A DNA stretch of 64,000 bases, from contig PUQB01000347.1 of NCBI GenBank assembly GCA_003024785.1, positions 1 to 64,000 on the forward strand, read 5' to 3'. Below are positions 46,700 through 57,410 of the stretch, piece after piece (within the stretch, counting starts at the first letter, position 1; every line of letters starts with the position of its first letter). The notes beneath the pieces were generated by a model, which worked only from the letters and a program-made list of their open reading frames with translations, did not search any database and had not been told where the DNA came from. The stretch is from Selaginella tamariscina (lineage: Eukaryota; Streptophyta; Lycopodiopsida; Selaginellales; Selaginellaceae). Made by a program: the position numbers and the translations under genes.

Positions 46700-49469
46700 T
46701 TCCATCCAATGTCACATTCTCGGATCCAGAGGTCACCAGTTACAACATTAATTTTGGGTGGTTTTTGTCGACTTGTGGATAATGACGTTCACGTGTTCAC
46801 TATGATGTTGACCGTGGAGTTCTTCTTTCAACTCAACGAAAGCCCATCTATAGAGGGGATCCAACTGGATGTTTATTTCGAAGATTTTAGACTCATCGAG
46901 TAGGTGTATTCTCAACAGAGATTGCTTCACACAAACAAAATTCACAAGTGGAGCAATCTTCCCTCTTCACATTGAAGAAGAACACAGCGACACCATTAAG
47001 GAGATTGAGAGGGTGCTTGGTCTCAGGTTCTTTATAGATCACGTTCAATTTGCTTAGCAAATTTCGGGAGCTGGAAAAGTGTGCCGAGAACATTAGAACA
47101 GCATCATCGGGGATCACACATGTTGATTCAGATCGTAAAAGAAAATCATTAGTCATTTTTCAGCTGCACCTGTGGCGTCCCATGCTGCAATAAGCCACAA
47201 GGAAATGATGTTGGATGATAGATTTATGAGTGTTAGGGTTAAGTATTGCAGCGTCAACCCAAACTTCAATTACAGGCCACTCAATCAGGAACGTGTAGCT
47301 GAGCTCATGGAGAAGATGAAGGACGACAATTCTTACACCGTTCCACATAATGCTGTTTTGTGCGCATACTACGAGAGAAACAAAGGCGCTGACAAAGTGT
47401 GGATCACAACACCGGAACAAATGAGGAAGGTTCAGACGGAGAATAGAAAATCAATCAAGTACTACATCATTAGTGGCCAGCACACAATAACGGCAGCCCA
47501 ACGACTTCTCGACAAACACAACAAAGGAACGATGGCAACAAAACTTTCCGAGCATACCCGTGAGAAGCTGACAAAAAGATCGGCGTTTTTAGCGAAGCCG
47601 AATCTCACAATCGAGCAGTACCATAAGTTATCGGCGGAATGGGACGCTGCAGACACCAACCACTACAACAGCAAAATATGGGAGAAGTTCAAACACACGC
47701 GAGCCGTGTGGGAATCTCTTCAGCGACCACAAAGAGCTACTGCAGGGAATACACAATCTGCGGACTACCGGGTAAGCAAATTGTTTGGGCGGGATTTATC
47801 TCGCCGGTATATTAATCTGTCTTTTTTCTCAGAGAGTTGAAGAAATTGTAGCAGTTGATTTTGCCCAGGTGGGGGAAGGAAACATCCTTTTTGATGATGT
47901 TGATTTCTTGTCCCGAGGATAGGATCTTTGCGAAATGGTTGGGGATTATGGAATCCTTTGCAAAAGGAACACTGAAGAAGAAGCAGACAAGTGAAGTGGA
48001 GCCCTCAGAGAAGTCTGCAAAGAAACCCAGTAAGACGCCGAAGGCTAAGTCTGTTCAATTATAAAGGATGTAGACAACGATTTCAAGCTCACATGGTTGA
48101 AGCCTTTAAATGGAACAACGATGGAGGAGATGGAAGTCTTGGCTGATTTGGTGATTGATGGCAAATTACAGATTAACAACAGCAGCCCCACCTCTCCTTT
48201 TCATCTCAAGGCAATGGAGTTGAAGACGGTCAGGCACTTCAAGGAGTGGTTGGGAATACACTGCCACAAACTGGGTTGGATTTCGGCTTCAACATACGAA
48301 GAGGTCAGCAAATATTTGCATGTGACAAATGATGATATGCTTGTCGAATGGGTGAATCAATCGGAAGATCTGGGCAAGAATCTATTGCACGCCAACGCCA
48401 AAAAGGAGAACATTGCGATGACGCCTTCTCTTATGGCAGTCCTTCAGCAGCGGAGAACCGAGTTGAACCTTATAAAGGAGGATGCTACGAATCACGACAA
48501 GCCCTACAGATGTTTGTTGTTGGATTCGGAGACTTTATGGGGTACCATCACTGCTTGTAGGAAACCGTTTCAATTGTTCGTGATGGATCGGCGGGTGTCA
48601 AAAAATCCTTCGACAGACAGGACACTAGAGGATTTGGTGGAGAAACTTAGCCGTGCAAGCATGTACAAAGAAGGTATTTATTATTGAATTCATACTTGCA
48701 CTCTTGACTGATATCTACGTTTTCAGGTATTTATTTCTTGATTCTTGCTCATGTCACCGATACCTTTGCCTTCTCCTTTGCCAAGAGGAATAAACATCGT
48801 TGGACAGGATTTTATATGAATGATGCTGATCCGAAGTGCATTGATTCGGTTGTTCACTTGGTTGTTAGGAATGCGCCAAACAATTTAAACTTCCAAATGA
48901 CTGGCCAGGCATCTGTTTGCACTCCAACGGCCCTGAACCTCCATCCGATACACCGATAGTGAGAGTGACGTATTCGGCAATGTACGTTATCCAAACATCA
49001 CAAGTCAAGCGGCACGGAGCATCGTCAACTTGATCAGGGTCCTCACAGTGATGCGTGGGTTTTTGACTACTGCACTAGGGGGTCCGTCTTGAAGGAGTGT
49101 TACCTTCGGATACATGTGTATTTGCCGTTGAAAAGGATAAGACCATGGTTGAGGACCTGAACAAGTGGATAGATAGGTTCTCAACTGACTACCCCAACGA
49201 ATCCATAAAGGAGTATTTGAGAAAGTTCCCTCCGATAAGTGCGATAGCTCTGAAACGAATCTGGTTCAATGTCGGAGTCTGAGGACGAACTTCAATCAGA
49301 TATTAGACCGGAAGTTATCTCGAGGAGTACAGAACATTCACACTCCATTACCCATGGAAACATCAATAGAAGATACAGAAGATCATGAACCATCTCACAA
49401 GCGGCTTAGACCTTCTTCGCCTCACTCAGAAGGTAATAGCGAAGAAGAATTGTTAATGAGTTCTTAGAG
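46700..49469 (+). CDS. ParB-like domain protein with a DNA-methyltransferase-like C-terminal region
   Basis: N-terminal segment in shifting frames (46,740-47,160). Then an open exon (to 47,771) has a ParB-N-like domain: VKYCSVNPNFNYRPLNQERV, AELMEKMKDDN and YYIISGQHTITAAQRLL, matching the ParB pattern of position-box, then G-x-H-R-like, then AA. After a 61-nt intron (47,772-47,832) and a lysine-rich linker, a second open exon (48,097-48,673) is followed by a 53-nt intron joined in frame (EG|IYFLILAHV). A methyltransferase-like region follows: NITSQAARSIVNLIRVL, SDAWVFDYCTRGSVLKECYL and DTCVFAVEKDKTM, like a motif I FxGxGS...E-K-D arrangement. The usual catalytic D/N-P-P-Y/W is not evident; MDRRVSKNP may occupy that place. 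The tail is charged, with HKRLRP as a possible nuclear signal, and stops near 49,467. ParB plus DNA methylase fusions are common in phages and prophages. At least five frame changes; activity doubtful. Confidence 0.55.
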
Positions 49470-49575
49470 TGACGAATAGTTGTAAATGAGTGTAACATAA
49501 GGCATTTTTGTATATTTCGTTTATATTTGTACAGAAAATAAATTCTCAAGGATTAATGAAGCTTTTAGTTCAAAC

Positions 49576-50622
49576 ATGGGTCACACATTAACAAGGTAAA
49601 TAATATACCTAATTATCATTTTGCAGATGTAATGAAACAATTGAGAACATGGATTTTCAGCATTGGCATGAGGTAAGAGAGGGGTTTGGCGACAATTTCT
49701 TGTGCCACATGTCAGAATGACAGAGTTCTGCAGGAAATGGATAATAATGCAGCTCAAAACATCGTTACCATGGGGGCCACTTCAGTTTTTTCATCATCAT
49801 TTTTATTGGCTTCAGTTCCGAAATCAATTTCTTCAGCGCATGCAATATCTGAATCTTGTAAGGATGATGTACAATTAAATGATGAAGGGATAGGCAACGA
49901 GATAGTGGCAACGGATAAATGTGAAAGGGAGCAAACAAGTGATTTGCAAAGTATTCAAGAGGCAACGCTATCCATGTTACTCATGGCCATATTGTGTTGT
50001 TGGATGTCAATGGTGTTCTGCTTCATCGACAAAGGCCCGAGGATAGAAAAAAGAAATCAAACAAGGAGATTTCATTCCTTGTCATGGTAAATTTCGATAT
50101 GATATTATTTTTCGTCCAGGGTTGGATCGTCTCTTTCAAAAGCTTAAGGAGATGGGTGCGCTTGTGGGGATTTGGTCATGCATGCAGATTCATAACTTAA
50201 CACCGCTGTTGAATTTGCTTAAGAAACATTGTAGTGTTGCAGAAGAGGTGATTCGTAAAGATTGGATTTTTGACCAGCGAATATGTTATAAACCTCTCGA
50301 ATTTCACAATATAAGAAAGGAAAGCAAGCCATACTTCTTCAAGAATGAAAGAATAATTGGGACTCATGGGGAGATCAGTCGCTTAAGGATAATGAAGAAT
50401 GCACATATCTTAGTAGTAGACGACTCTCCTCAGAAGGCTATGCTCAACCAAAACATTGCTTGTATTCATCCAATCACTTTCGATCCATATTCTGATACCG
50501 ATATCATGGATGAGCTAGTGAACTACTTGGATACGTGCCTCAGAAAGAAGAATCTCGAAAATTTTTGTGAGCAGTATCCACCGTATCAACATTTCCTGAA
50601 GCTTTTCTTTCTCGTGATTTGA
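49576..50622 (+). CDS. FCP1/NIF-type HAD phosphatase-like protein (cargo gene)
   Basis: Members of this family (SCP/NIF, FCP1 homology domain) dephosphorylate serine in the RNA polymerase II C-terminal domain or other nuclear proteins. Visible motifs: HIVLLDVNGVLLHRQ (motif I, D-x-N-G-x-L variant), GKFRYDIIFRPGLDRLFQKL, GALVGIWSCMQIHNL (motif II region), RKDWIFDQRICYKPL, and HILVVDDSPQKAMLNQN (motif III/IV, VDDSP), ending near 50,622. The core is about 200 residues, normal for the family. The N-terminal region (49,720-49,980) is acidic and low complexity. The ATG at 49,576 joins in frame to later exons only if introns of 31 and 43 nt are removed, which is very short. Two frame changes (near 49,985 and 50,065) disrupt the core. 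Probably a captured host gene. Confidence 0.7.
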
Positions 50623-51143
50623 ATTTTATAAAATGAAGGATAGCAACCGGGCGCTTTATAATATTATTCTTAAGGAACGTCATTTTTTAGATGAGCCTTT
50701 ATGCAGACCTTCTTATTACATCTTATGTATTAACAAGGATGGCAACTCCCAATTGCATTCGTGAGAGTGTTAGTGTGGCAACAACATCAAGATATTGACC
50801 AAAATGATTTGATTAATCCGGAGAGTGATGATTTAGACAAAATGAAAGATTTCTTTGTATGATAGGAAGAAAGTATTTATAAAAAATTAACATGTTGATA
50901 AGAAAATGATTTCATTTGTAATTATGTTTGATAGTATTTCTTCATTATTGTAAACTATTTTTAGAATAATATGAATATTCTAAGATATTTTAGGAATATT
51001 CCTTACTAAGTAAGGTTATTGAAGGATTAATTAATTAATTAATTAATATTTAAGGCTTAATTACATATTAATTAAATGATTAATTAATAATTAAAACTTA
51101 AGTATTAATTAGTAATTTATTTTATATTCCCATTTTCACGTAT
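50623..51143. other. Right subterminal region of the giant element
   Basis: AT-rich; holds (TTAA)-rich runs at 51,030-51,090 and GAATATTC twice near 50,970-51,000. No coding signal beyond the decayed end of the phosphatase gene. Confidence 0.5.
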
Positions 51144-51170
51144 CATACCCACTTTAGTTACAACATGCAT
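51144..51170 (-). repeat. Right terminal inverted repeat of the giant element
   Basis: 27 bp, reverse complement of the left end with two differences. Followed directly by the AATC duplication at 51,171-51,174. Confidence 0.9.
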
Positions 51171-51364
51171 AATCCCTCTAAAATAGATTCATAACTTTTA
51201 ATATATATTGAATGATAAATGCTTTGTATGTATTTACATGATTAAATATGAGAGATATGATATATATACAATGTGTTATGTATATGATACCTAAATGCTA
51301 TACTTACAAACTTAATTTAATATATATATGTATATGTATACAATGTGTGTGTGTGTGTGGTGTA

Positions 51365-51401
<37 letters not shown>

Positions 51402-52610
51402 TTGTTCAGGTTTAGGGACACACACATTGGAACAATAATACACAACAAACATCTTGCTAGCTTCGAGTTTCTTAACATGTTTAGGGAATGACGTGAGATC
51501 TTTCTTTATCAATGTTTAAACAGTTGAAAACGGGCCAAGTATTATATTTAATAATTTATTTTATAAAATCTGAAATATTTAAATGTTATAAATAAACTCA
51601 TTTTAAATTAAAACAAAAGGCTACTATAATTATTTATTTATTCAAATTTGATATAAATAAGTGGTGGTATCACGTCAGCAAAAGATGTATCCCATGTTGT
51701 ACAATCCTGTATAAGTATATAATGTGAAACATATTAACATGTCTTGTTTGGTTAATATATTTGTAGAAAAGAATTTTTAGGTTATTTTATTTTATTTTAA
51801 AAAATATGAAGAATATTTTGGGGTTTCATATTTAATTCTTGTTTTCTTTTGTTTTTGGGTTAAGTGCGTGTTATTAGACTAGATAAGCAGAGTAAAACTC
51901 TGATAAGCTTATTGGTGCAGAGAATATTCCCCATGTATAGAATATCTAAGTATATTCTTGGTGGGTTATTTTGGTAGTTTTTGAAAGTTTTGGAAAATAT
52001 ATTCATGAGTAGGGAAAGGTCTATAGATGACATGTACGTCGTTAAAGTGTTCAAAAGATGTTTGTGTGTGGAGATATATTAGGTTGAGTAGGGTGAAAAG
52101 GTGTCACATAAACGAGTGAGATTTCAATGGGGAGTCTTTCAGAAAAGTGGTAGAGCTTGCTGAGAGGAATTTAGAGAACTTGAATTCATGCGATTCGGAG
52201 ATGCCGTTGAGGAGTTATACTTGATTGAAGGTGAAGGTGGTAAAGAAATATGGAATATTCTAATTCTAGGGATACGCTGCAGTTACCAGGAAAAAAGGGA
52301 GGTGCGGGAAAGAAAAAGGTATTAGGTTTTCTAGTGTTTTTGGAGAGACTAACAGTGGATGTTCTTGCTAAATTTAATAAAAAAATTAATTATTTAGTAA
52401 GTGTGGTTAGGCTACAACAATTTTTTAAAGTGAATTGGCCCATTTATGTAATAAAATATTTTGATTTGTTTGAAATAGAATTGAATTAAGGTGGACGTCT
52501 AAATAATAAATAGAAGAAGTTTGACTTTCATATGCTGTATACCTTTATTAGCTTAAGAAAATATCTTAGAATCTTAAGGATGCATCCTACTTTTCTACAA
52601 TATATTGGAG
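51171..52610 (-). repeat. Dispersed repeat, copy B, second part
   Basis: Continues the alignment with copy A: 51,171-51,760 matches 2,330-2,864 inverted, and 52,418-52,600 matches 2,120-2,305 inverted. The intervening 51,761-52,417 (about 657 bp) is absent from copy A. It is an additional insertion with short inverted tips TTGTAG...CTACAA and no coding; its type is not identified. A (TA)n run lies at 51,371-51,398. Confidence 0.8.
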
Positions 52611-53100
52611 TATAAGCATTTGTATTTATATTAATTTATGTGCTTATGTACTCTACATAAGCTTTATAAGAGATATATGTATAAGTTGATATAACCTTGT
52701 TATATATAGTACGTATAATACAAATAATAAAAAAGTGAAGTTAGTTATATAGTTATTTATTTGTTTGTTTGATATAATATATATAATTATTAAACTATAA
52801 AATCATGATGTTATTCACCAAGGGTTTGTTATTAACCATATGCCAGTGATTTAAAGTAGTAATCAAAAAACAAGATTTAGATTAAACTTCTTGTGGTCAA
52901 AATTTTGATTTGCTAGAGACATGTGAATTAAATGTTGTCATGTGCACAAGAGTGGAGGTTACATTCTCCACTCAATAATATTAAAACATAATAAAATTCA
53001 CTTGAAATAAACATAGTTTTCATTATTTTAGAATGGGCTCTAATAAGCTAAGTATAGAAAGTAGAAACCTACTATAGTACTTAAAAACCTCCACACTCAA
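52611..53100. other. AT-rich intergenic, 3' flank of the RING gene
   Basis: No coding signal. An AATAAA-type hexamer for the minus-strand RING transcript lies just outside, near 53,112-53,122. Confidence 0.45.
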
Positions 53101-53149
53101 GGGTGCATACAATTTTTATTGCTTGCCATAAATGGATAGTTTTATCATC

Positions 53150-53383
53150 CTACAGCCTCCTACACAAGGGACATGTTAAGCTCCTCCGTAGCCATGTAGA
53201 TAAACAGTCTTTATGAAACTTATGACTGCATGCCAATGTGTTAATGACTTCAAGCTTTTTATATGTGTTCAAGCATATGTTGCACTCCTCGGCCGCTGAA
53301 GCATCAGCTTCTAATTCCAGAGCAATACTCAGGATAATGTGATTGAAATTGGGAGGATTACTAGTTTCCTCACTCACGAACAT
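53150..53383 (-). CDS. Small RING-H2 zinc finger protein (probable E3 ubiquitin ligase)
   Basis: Intact 77-residue frame from ATG at 53,383 to TAG. The C-terminal half is a complete C3H2C3 RING: C34, C37, C52, H54, H57, C60, C71, C74, spacing C-x2-C-x14-C-x-H-x2-H-x2-C-x10-C-x2-C, with the E2-contact tryptophan at W64. The N-terminal 30 residues are polar and acidic with no transmembrane segment, so a cytosolic or nuclear E3 is likely. It is shorter than most plant RING-H2 proteins, but begins with a proper ATG and has a promoter. A TATATAAAA box (53,506-53,498) lies about 115 bp upstream, and an AATAAA signal follows about 35 bp after the stop. The best-supported intact gene in the window; it could still be a retained C-terminal piece of a longer gene. 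Confidence 0.8.
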   Translation of the reverse strand: MFVSEETSNPPNFNHIILSIALELEADASAAEECNICLNTYKKLEVINTLACSHKFHKDCLSTWLRRSLTCPLCRRL

Positions 53384-53497
53384 GAGTTATGTAGAGATAA
53401 AAGTGTAAAATGCACAAATTTTTAGGCAAAATGATTTCACAAGGAGTTGAGAGTTTGCCCTAGTTTCTCTGACCACATGCCTATGTTCTCTACCTAG

Positions 53498-53506
53498 TTT
53501 TATATA
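53498..53506 (-). promoter_or_regulatory. TATA box of the RING-H2 gene
   Basis: TATATAAAA on the minus strand, 115 bp before the ATG, leaving a leader of roughly 85 nt. Confidence 0.55.
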
Positions 53507-53519
53507 CAAGTCACATAGT

Positions 53520-53776
53520 CCATACGTGTTACCATGAACCATCAGATCTTTTTATTACGTGTTATAAATAAACCATCGGATCCGTATATTACATGTTATA
53601 AATAAACCATCAAAGTATATTTCAAGTATGACTGTTGGTTCTATTGCACGTTAGAAAGTAATAATTTTTCATTCTTTTTTGAGTTTTTTTTATTAAGCTT
53701 TTCATGTATATTATAATTAAATTTAAAGCTTAAAAATTTATAGAAGGTAACCATACTAACAACCTTGTTAAGATTG

Positions 53777-53814
<38 letters not shown>

Positions 53815-55840
53815 GTATATATATATATGCTCTTTGTTGTCAATTACATATTAAGTGGAATATAAGCATTTTGTAATAGAATGATAAGCATTTTGTTAAA
53901 TCACAAGATATTATTAATATATAGGGTTGATAAACCCTCTAGATGATGTAGATCTGCCACACATAAGAAAAATATCAATATATATTAATATTATAGTTAT
54001 TCTTATCTAGTTTTACTGCAATCAAACTTAGAAAAAATATATATTATCTTTTTATTTTAAATTCTATGTTGCATAGTTTAATTTAAAGTATTGTATTATA
54101 TATATTATATTTAACTAAAATCACATTATTATTTTAACATTAAATTTATAAATATATATTTAAATATTTAAATTTAAATTTTAACATTAATAGTAGGATT
54201 TTTCATGTTCAAATGTAAATTTCATTGCTAATTTAAATATTAAAATTTATAGATTTTCATTTGTAGTGTGATAAACCAAATGTTCATATATTATTACATT
54301 GTCATCATTGTTCTACACTATGGTAGCAAATAAATCCAATTGTGTTTAATTTCATTTGTTTTTGCCTTAATATTTTTTCTTTAAATCATCAAATGGCATT
54401 TTATTTATGAACCGCCAAGAAATATGTAAGTTGCAAAATAAATATTTATGTTTAAACCTTGCTAAAAATTATTATATTTATAACGAAAGCAAGACTTTCT
54501 ATAGGTATACCTATGATTTAGTGAATTTAACTACATTTGTAGAACCTTCAATTTCTTGTGGTATTACTAATATATAACATAATAATAAGTGTATACAATG
54601 ATGTGAAATTATAATTATATATATGATTGGTTTAAAGGGTGGTTGTATCAATTAAACTTGAGTTCTCATATTGCAAAAACACCATAAGAGTCCCACATTT
54701 AATTAGCTTAGTCGGTTTCTCATTAGTCTTTTTCCTCTTCCTTAGTTTTTGGAGAGCTTCAACTAGCCTTAACCTTCATCTTCATGTACATTTCAATAGC
54801 ACTAAGCTGGATTCATTTTAGTACATGCATGCTTGAGGAGTCACCCATAATAAGTTTTAAATATGAAGCTAGCTTGATTAAGTATATAAGGTTGTTACAA
54901 GAGGATTCTTAAAATAATTATTTTAATATACATTTTTATGACATTAACTTTCCTAAATATAATGAAGAACATTCGTATGCTTATTTAATTATGATATGGT
55001 TTTTGTTTTTTGAAAGATAAGATATAGTTATCTAATTAATAGGACGACACAATGTTTGTATTATGATAGTTCACATATTTGAAACGCAAGTTCTTTACTA
55101 TTTCATTATGAAATGGTTGGAAAAAAAACATTAACTAGGCAGATAATGAATTATGGTTTAGGTCCACATAAGCTCAGGTATTAAAACAGTTTTGACATGA
55201 TTACAAAGCCAAAATAAACTTTACGTTCTTGATATATTAGGGGAATAAAGAAAGGTTATCATATTTATGAACTAAGAAGTGACTATAAAAGGGTTACATG
55301 GATGGGCTTCTTAATTAGTATTGATTACACATTGCTTTTAAATTATTAATTATGTTAAAGCTATAATGGTTTTAATGGTTACGTTAGATTTTACTTGCTA
55401 CTTGTATGGCCTTATTAAAGTTTTATATTACTTACTCCCATTGTTGATATATAGTACACATGCGTACCACATAGTATAGTAGGACCTCTATTCTATTCAC
55501 TTAGGGAGTTGGTTATGTTTCCATTAGGTTTCCATTAGGCAAAGTGTGTTGGAACATGCAAACTTACAGAGCAATCATAGCCACTGATCACATATAATAC
55601 ATATGTATGTTACACATAAAATAGAATTTGTATTCAGGAATTCCTTTGTTTATTCTACATGGTATCATACAACTCAACATTCAAAGTCATATAAGCACAC
55701 TTGTTTTAAGAATATGAACAAGTATAGTATATTTAAGAATTTATTTGAAGTTTAAACTTTGTTTAAGAAACTTCAAGTATAGAAAAATTAAATATATTTG
55801 TTCAAGATAAAAGAACACAATTAAAGTAAGTGGGAAGACT
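53520..55840. other. AT-rich intergenic with microsatellite
   Basis: (CA)n(TA)n at 53,780-53,828 and AT-rich sequence. Open frames such as 54,639-54,821 carry no recognisable motif. No gene called. Confidence 0.55.
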
Positions 55841-56540
55841 CCCATATGGAAAAATCCCCTTTGCCCATACCTACCTACTCCCCATATCTCCATTTTCACG
55901 TCAGCTCCAGTTGTCGTAACCGTCCTTCCTTTTTGAGACATCCATTTCTTATTCTTGCCATATCATCCTTTTCCTTCCAAGATGTCCTTTTGTTTTTCCT
56001 TTATCATTTTCCTCTCTATAAGGATTTCCTTACTATGCAGCCTTTCTTTCAAACTAACTATGGATCTTGCTACCTTTATTCTTTCCACAATAAGATGTCC
56101 TATGTTCCTAACTTTCTATGTTAACACTGTTCCTTCCTTATTTGTTGCTATGTCTTCACTGCAACTATCTTGGTCCTTCCTTTTGATACTCAATGACACC
56201 TTCCTGGTACTCAGGATTTCCTTCCTTGTACTTTTAAAAATAGCTCTTCTCTTCATTCCTTTCTTCTTAAGTACTTCCTCTATATATACTCTCTACAGCA
56301 CTTTTGATGGTAGGATTTTGATTAAGATAATACACTTGAGAATACATTCACTGCCTCCATCAGTGATCTATGGTTTTTTCTCACACACCAATAGCACACA
56401 TGCTACCATTATCACACCTACATGACCATGTACCTCACTCATGGACTTTTGTGCACATTGCTCCCTTGGCTACACTCACCAATTGCCTTTTTGGTACAAG
56501 TATCACACAATTAAATCTCATCCTTATAATTGAGCTCCTC
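55841..56540 (+). other. Pyrimidine-rich sequence of unknown nature
   Basis: Many CCTTCCTT/CTTTCTT-type runs, giving F/L/S-rich frames on the plus strand (55,846-56,425) without domain features. Ends where an LTR begins at 56,541. Possibly part of a repeat; not a gene on this evidence. Confidence 0.4.
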
Positions 56541-57410
56541 TGTCATAGTTTTTACCATGACTCCTCTTTACTTTGGACGTTGACTGTTGTTACCTACTAA
56601 ACTATGTTGATAAGTTCTAGATATAGTGAGAAAACCGGCCGGCTATTCTTAGATATTGTGAGAAACTCTAAGCGAAGGTAGCACTTACCTTTTAGAAAAC
56701 TCTTACCTTGGTTTTCCATGTCCTAATTAGGTTTTGGGTGGTTCCAATGAGTTTGACATGTCAAATATGGGTAGAAACACCCTTAGGGTTGACCTAACCC
56801 TAGGGTTGCCCTAACCCTAGGGTTGCCCTAATCCCAAGCCCCAAACCCCTCGGGTTAAGGTTTAGGGTTAATGGGTCATTAATTAATTCACTAAGTATAT
56901 TCCCTTTGGGAATGAGATTCCATGCCAGCCCACTTATGTAAACAGGAAAATAAGGGGGGCTCTGTCACATATATTAAGTAGTACATGTAGGAGAGCTCCT
57001 AGGTTCATGACTGAGTTTGTTGCTCTTATGTTGGTGTAAGCTTTAACTTGTGTCATTAAGGGTACAACCCTTTGTTGTGCCACTCTAACTTCTATATGAC
57101 AGGGGTACGTCCTACCTTTGGGGTAAATGACCCTTAACGTTGGTAAATCCATGTCTGGAAGGTCTTGTTGGATGCATGTTCCAAGAGCAGAGGTTGAGGC
57201 TTATCTCCAGCCTCCTCCTCCACGTCAAGCTAGGTGTAGCACTCATGGCCAAGCAAGGCCATTCATGTTCTTGTCCAACCATTGGCGTGGGATCTTGTTT
57301 GACAGGTTCATATAACCCAGTTCCTAATAATTCACTAAGGGGTTCTAAAATTGGGCTTTTAGGAGCCACATTTGTGGCACTTGGTTCAACTCTTGAATAA
57401 GGGCTACGGC
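56541..57410 (+). mobile_element. LTR, homologous to the 3' LTR at 32,900-33,748
   Basis: Begins TGTCATAGTTTTTACCATGACTC, like the minus-strand LTR start at 33,748. Similarity continues through a GGAAGTGCTA-type block, the CATGCCAGC...GGGGCTCTGTCAC block (56,920-56,970), the GACAGGGGTACGTCC block (57,100-57,115) and GTGGCACTTGGTT (57,375). No pol is seen beside it, so it is a solo LTR or a fragment. The CCCTAACCCTAGGGTTG repeats at 56,790-56,830 lie inside it. Confidence 0.65.

Larger units (their letters stand above)
36589..51170. mobile_element. Giant TIR DNA transposon (14,582 bp) with transposase-like, ParB/methyltransferase-like and phosphatase cargo
   Basis: Seen directly: the ends are inverted copies (ATGCATGTTGTAACTAAA identical for 18 bp, then 7 of the next 9), flanked by AATC on both sides, and the paralogous copy A carries the uninterrupted site once. 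Inside, two divergent transcription units leave a central AT-rich region; each side has an array of an 18-bp palindrome. Left unit: DUF7869-like transposase candidate with introns. Right unit: ParB-like plus methyltransferase-like gene, then an FCP1/NIF-like phosphatase gene. A TRIM retrotransposon is nested at 45,536-46,690. A 4-bp TSD fits, among known classes, the Sola superfamily, but the assignment is an inference. Size and cargo exceed ordinary TIR elements. Confidence 0.88.

Noticed and set aside
47160-47420. Minus-strand frame opposite the ParB-like exon
   Set aside because: No motif; shadow of the plus-strand coding exon.
36680-50990. GAATATTC palindromes near both ends of the giant element as specific subterminal sites
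   Set aside because: The same octamer is common in other parts of the window (for example 14,960, 20,430, 32,545, 52,255), so it is not specific.
55846-56425. F/L/S-rich frames as a membrane protein
   Set aside because: Low-complexity pyrimidine-rich DNA, overlapping frames equally open, no topology or family features.
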